64,000 nt of DNA from Lichenicoccus roseus (GTDB lineage Bacteria; Pseudomonadota; Alphaproteobacteria; Acetobacterales; Acetobacteraceae), in NCBI RefSeq assembly GCF_005844085.1, contig NZ_VCDI01000002.1:248001-312000 (forward strand), written 5' to 3'. Under the pieces are notes generated by a model. That model did not search any database. It was given only the letters and a program-made list of their open reading frames with translations, and was not told the origin of the DNA. How positions within the stretch are numbered: position 1 is the first letter of the stretch; each line of letters opens with the position of its first letter. Below, piece by piece: positions 63,517 to 64,000 of the stretch. Position numbers and translations under genes: made by a program.

Positions 63517-64000
63517 ATGAGCAAGGCCGCCACTACAGAGGAGCTTGAGGTCACCGAACCGGGGACCAAGAAATCCGGCAAGAAAAAGCTACTCCTACTT
63601 GTAGCTGTAGTCATCCTTGTTGCAGCCATAATCGCCGGTCTGTGGTTCTCTGGCCTTCTTCCTCATCTGCTCGGAGGCGGCAAGGCCAAGCACGAAGTCG
63701 CGGCGGTCAACGAGAAACCGTCATTGCTGGATGTGGCAGACGTCGTGACAAACCTCGACACCGGCACGCATCGTGCGGTCTTCGTCAAGCTGCGCGCCAA
63801 GATCGAGATCGCACATATGGCTGACGCGGCCGCGGTGACCAGCAACATGCCCCGCATCCTTGATGCTTTCCAGACCTACCTGCGCAGCACGAGGCCGGAA
63901 GAGTTGCATGGCGGCGAGGGGACGTATCGCCTGCGGGAGGCCCTGATCAACCGCATCGACAGCATCGTGGCGCCGGTCCAGATCCTGGACGTGCTGTTCG
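63517..64000 (+). CDS. fliL: Flagellar basal body-associated protein FliL (cut by window edge)
   Basis: The first 161 residues of an inner-membrane protein that surrounds the stator near the MS ring. A short Lys-rich cytoplasmic segment (KKSGKKK) is followed by one membrane helix (LLLLVAVVILVAAIIAGLWF) and a periplasmic stomatin-like domain (VTNLDTGTHRAVFVKLRAKIEI, RIDSIVAPVQILDVLF). AGGAAGG precedes the ATG at 63517. The C-terminal end is beyond the window. Confidence 0.93.
   Translation, partial: MSKAATTEELEVTEPGTKKSGKKKLLLLVAVVILVAAIIAGLWFSGLLPHLLGGGKAKHEVAAVNEKPSLLDVADVVTNLDTGTHRAVFVKLRAKIEIAHMADAAAVTSNMPRILDAFQTYLRSTRPEELHGGEGTYRLREALINRIDSIVAPVQILDVLF

Overview
The window reads as chromosomal DNA from a GC-rich alphaproteobacterium, probably Rhodospirillales and perhaps Acetobacteraceae (the family is an inference). 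The support is the alphaproteobacterial FliX protein, a single-cysteine DksA, the flgF-flgG-flgA-flgH operon facing fliL, AddAB helicase-nuclease, and a hopanoid side-chain cluster (hpnH, hpnI, hpnJ, hpnK, hpnM). I found no rRNA, tRNA, CRISPR array, insertion sequence or prophage. Genes are packed tightly, and many operon junctions are 4-base stop/start overlaps (ATGA, GTGA or TTGA).

Layout. 1-2.7 kb (minus): ferredoxin-NADP reductase, alanine racemase and a cut-off TPR gene. 2.7-12.4 kb (plus): tsaE, a sugar-phosphate nucleotidyltransferase, addB, addA, thioredoxin and a cation/proton antiporter, then an aldo/keto reductase. 13.3-21.3 kb: hopanoid region, with dxs-hpnM-hpnI-hpnJ-hpnK leftward and hpnH rightward; dxs feeds isoprenoid precursor, HpnH adds the adenosyl side chain, and HpnI/K/J build and rearrange the sugar head group. 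21.4-26.7 kb: CNNM/CBS membrane protein, an acetyltransferase, then a LacI-type regulator divergent from a PhyH-like dioxygenase and followed by an SDR. 26.7-30 kb: DUF2142 membrane protein and two methyltransferases, probably for surface glycans.

30-35.8 kb (minus): a complete monosaccharide-type ABC importer (binding protein, double ATPase, two different permeases), followed by an exported DUF4864 protein and an ion-channel-like protein whose selectivity filter is not the potassium-channel one. 36-42.5 kb: DUF4436 protein, lytic transglycosylase, family-4 uracil-DNA glycosylase, a TPR protein and ispE. 42.5-51.8 kb: two SDRs, DedA, an OmpR/EnvZ-type pair with a Met/His-rich sensor domain, a PRC-barrel protein with low-complexity arms, an MFS transporter, cysteine synthase and a rhodanese. 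51.9-55.5 kb: DUF2272 lipoprotein, mtnA, DUF983 and panC.

55.8-56.9 kb: a striking Lys/Arg/Thr/Ala-rich histone H1-like gene flanked by hairpins. 57-64 kb: flagellar genes flgI-flgJ-flgN (minus), fliX and dksA (plus), flgF-flgG-flgA-flgH (minus) and the start of fliL (plus). The most unusual items are the channel with a GNS filter, the Met/His-rich kinase with TGTTAC boxes upstream of its regulator, the H1-like protein, and the LacI gene that appears to lack a normal start codon. I saw no multi-gene defence or otherwise clearly novel system.
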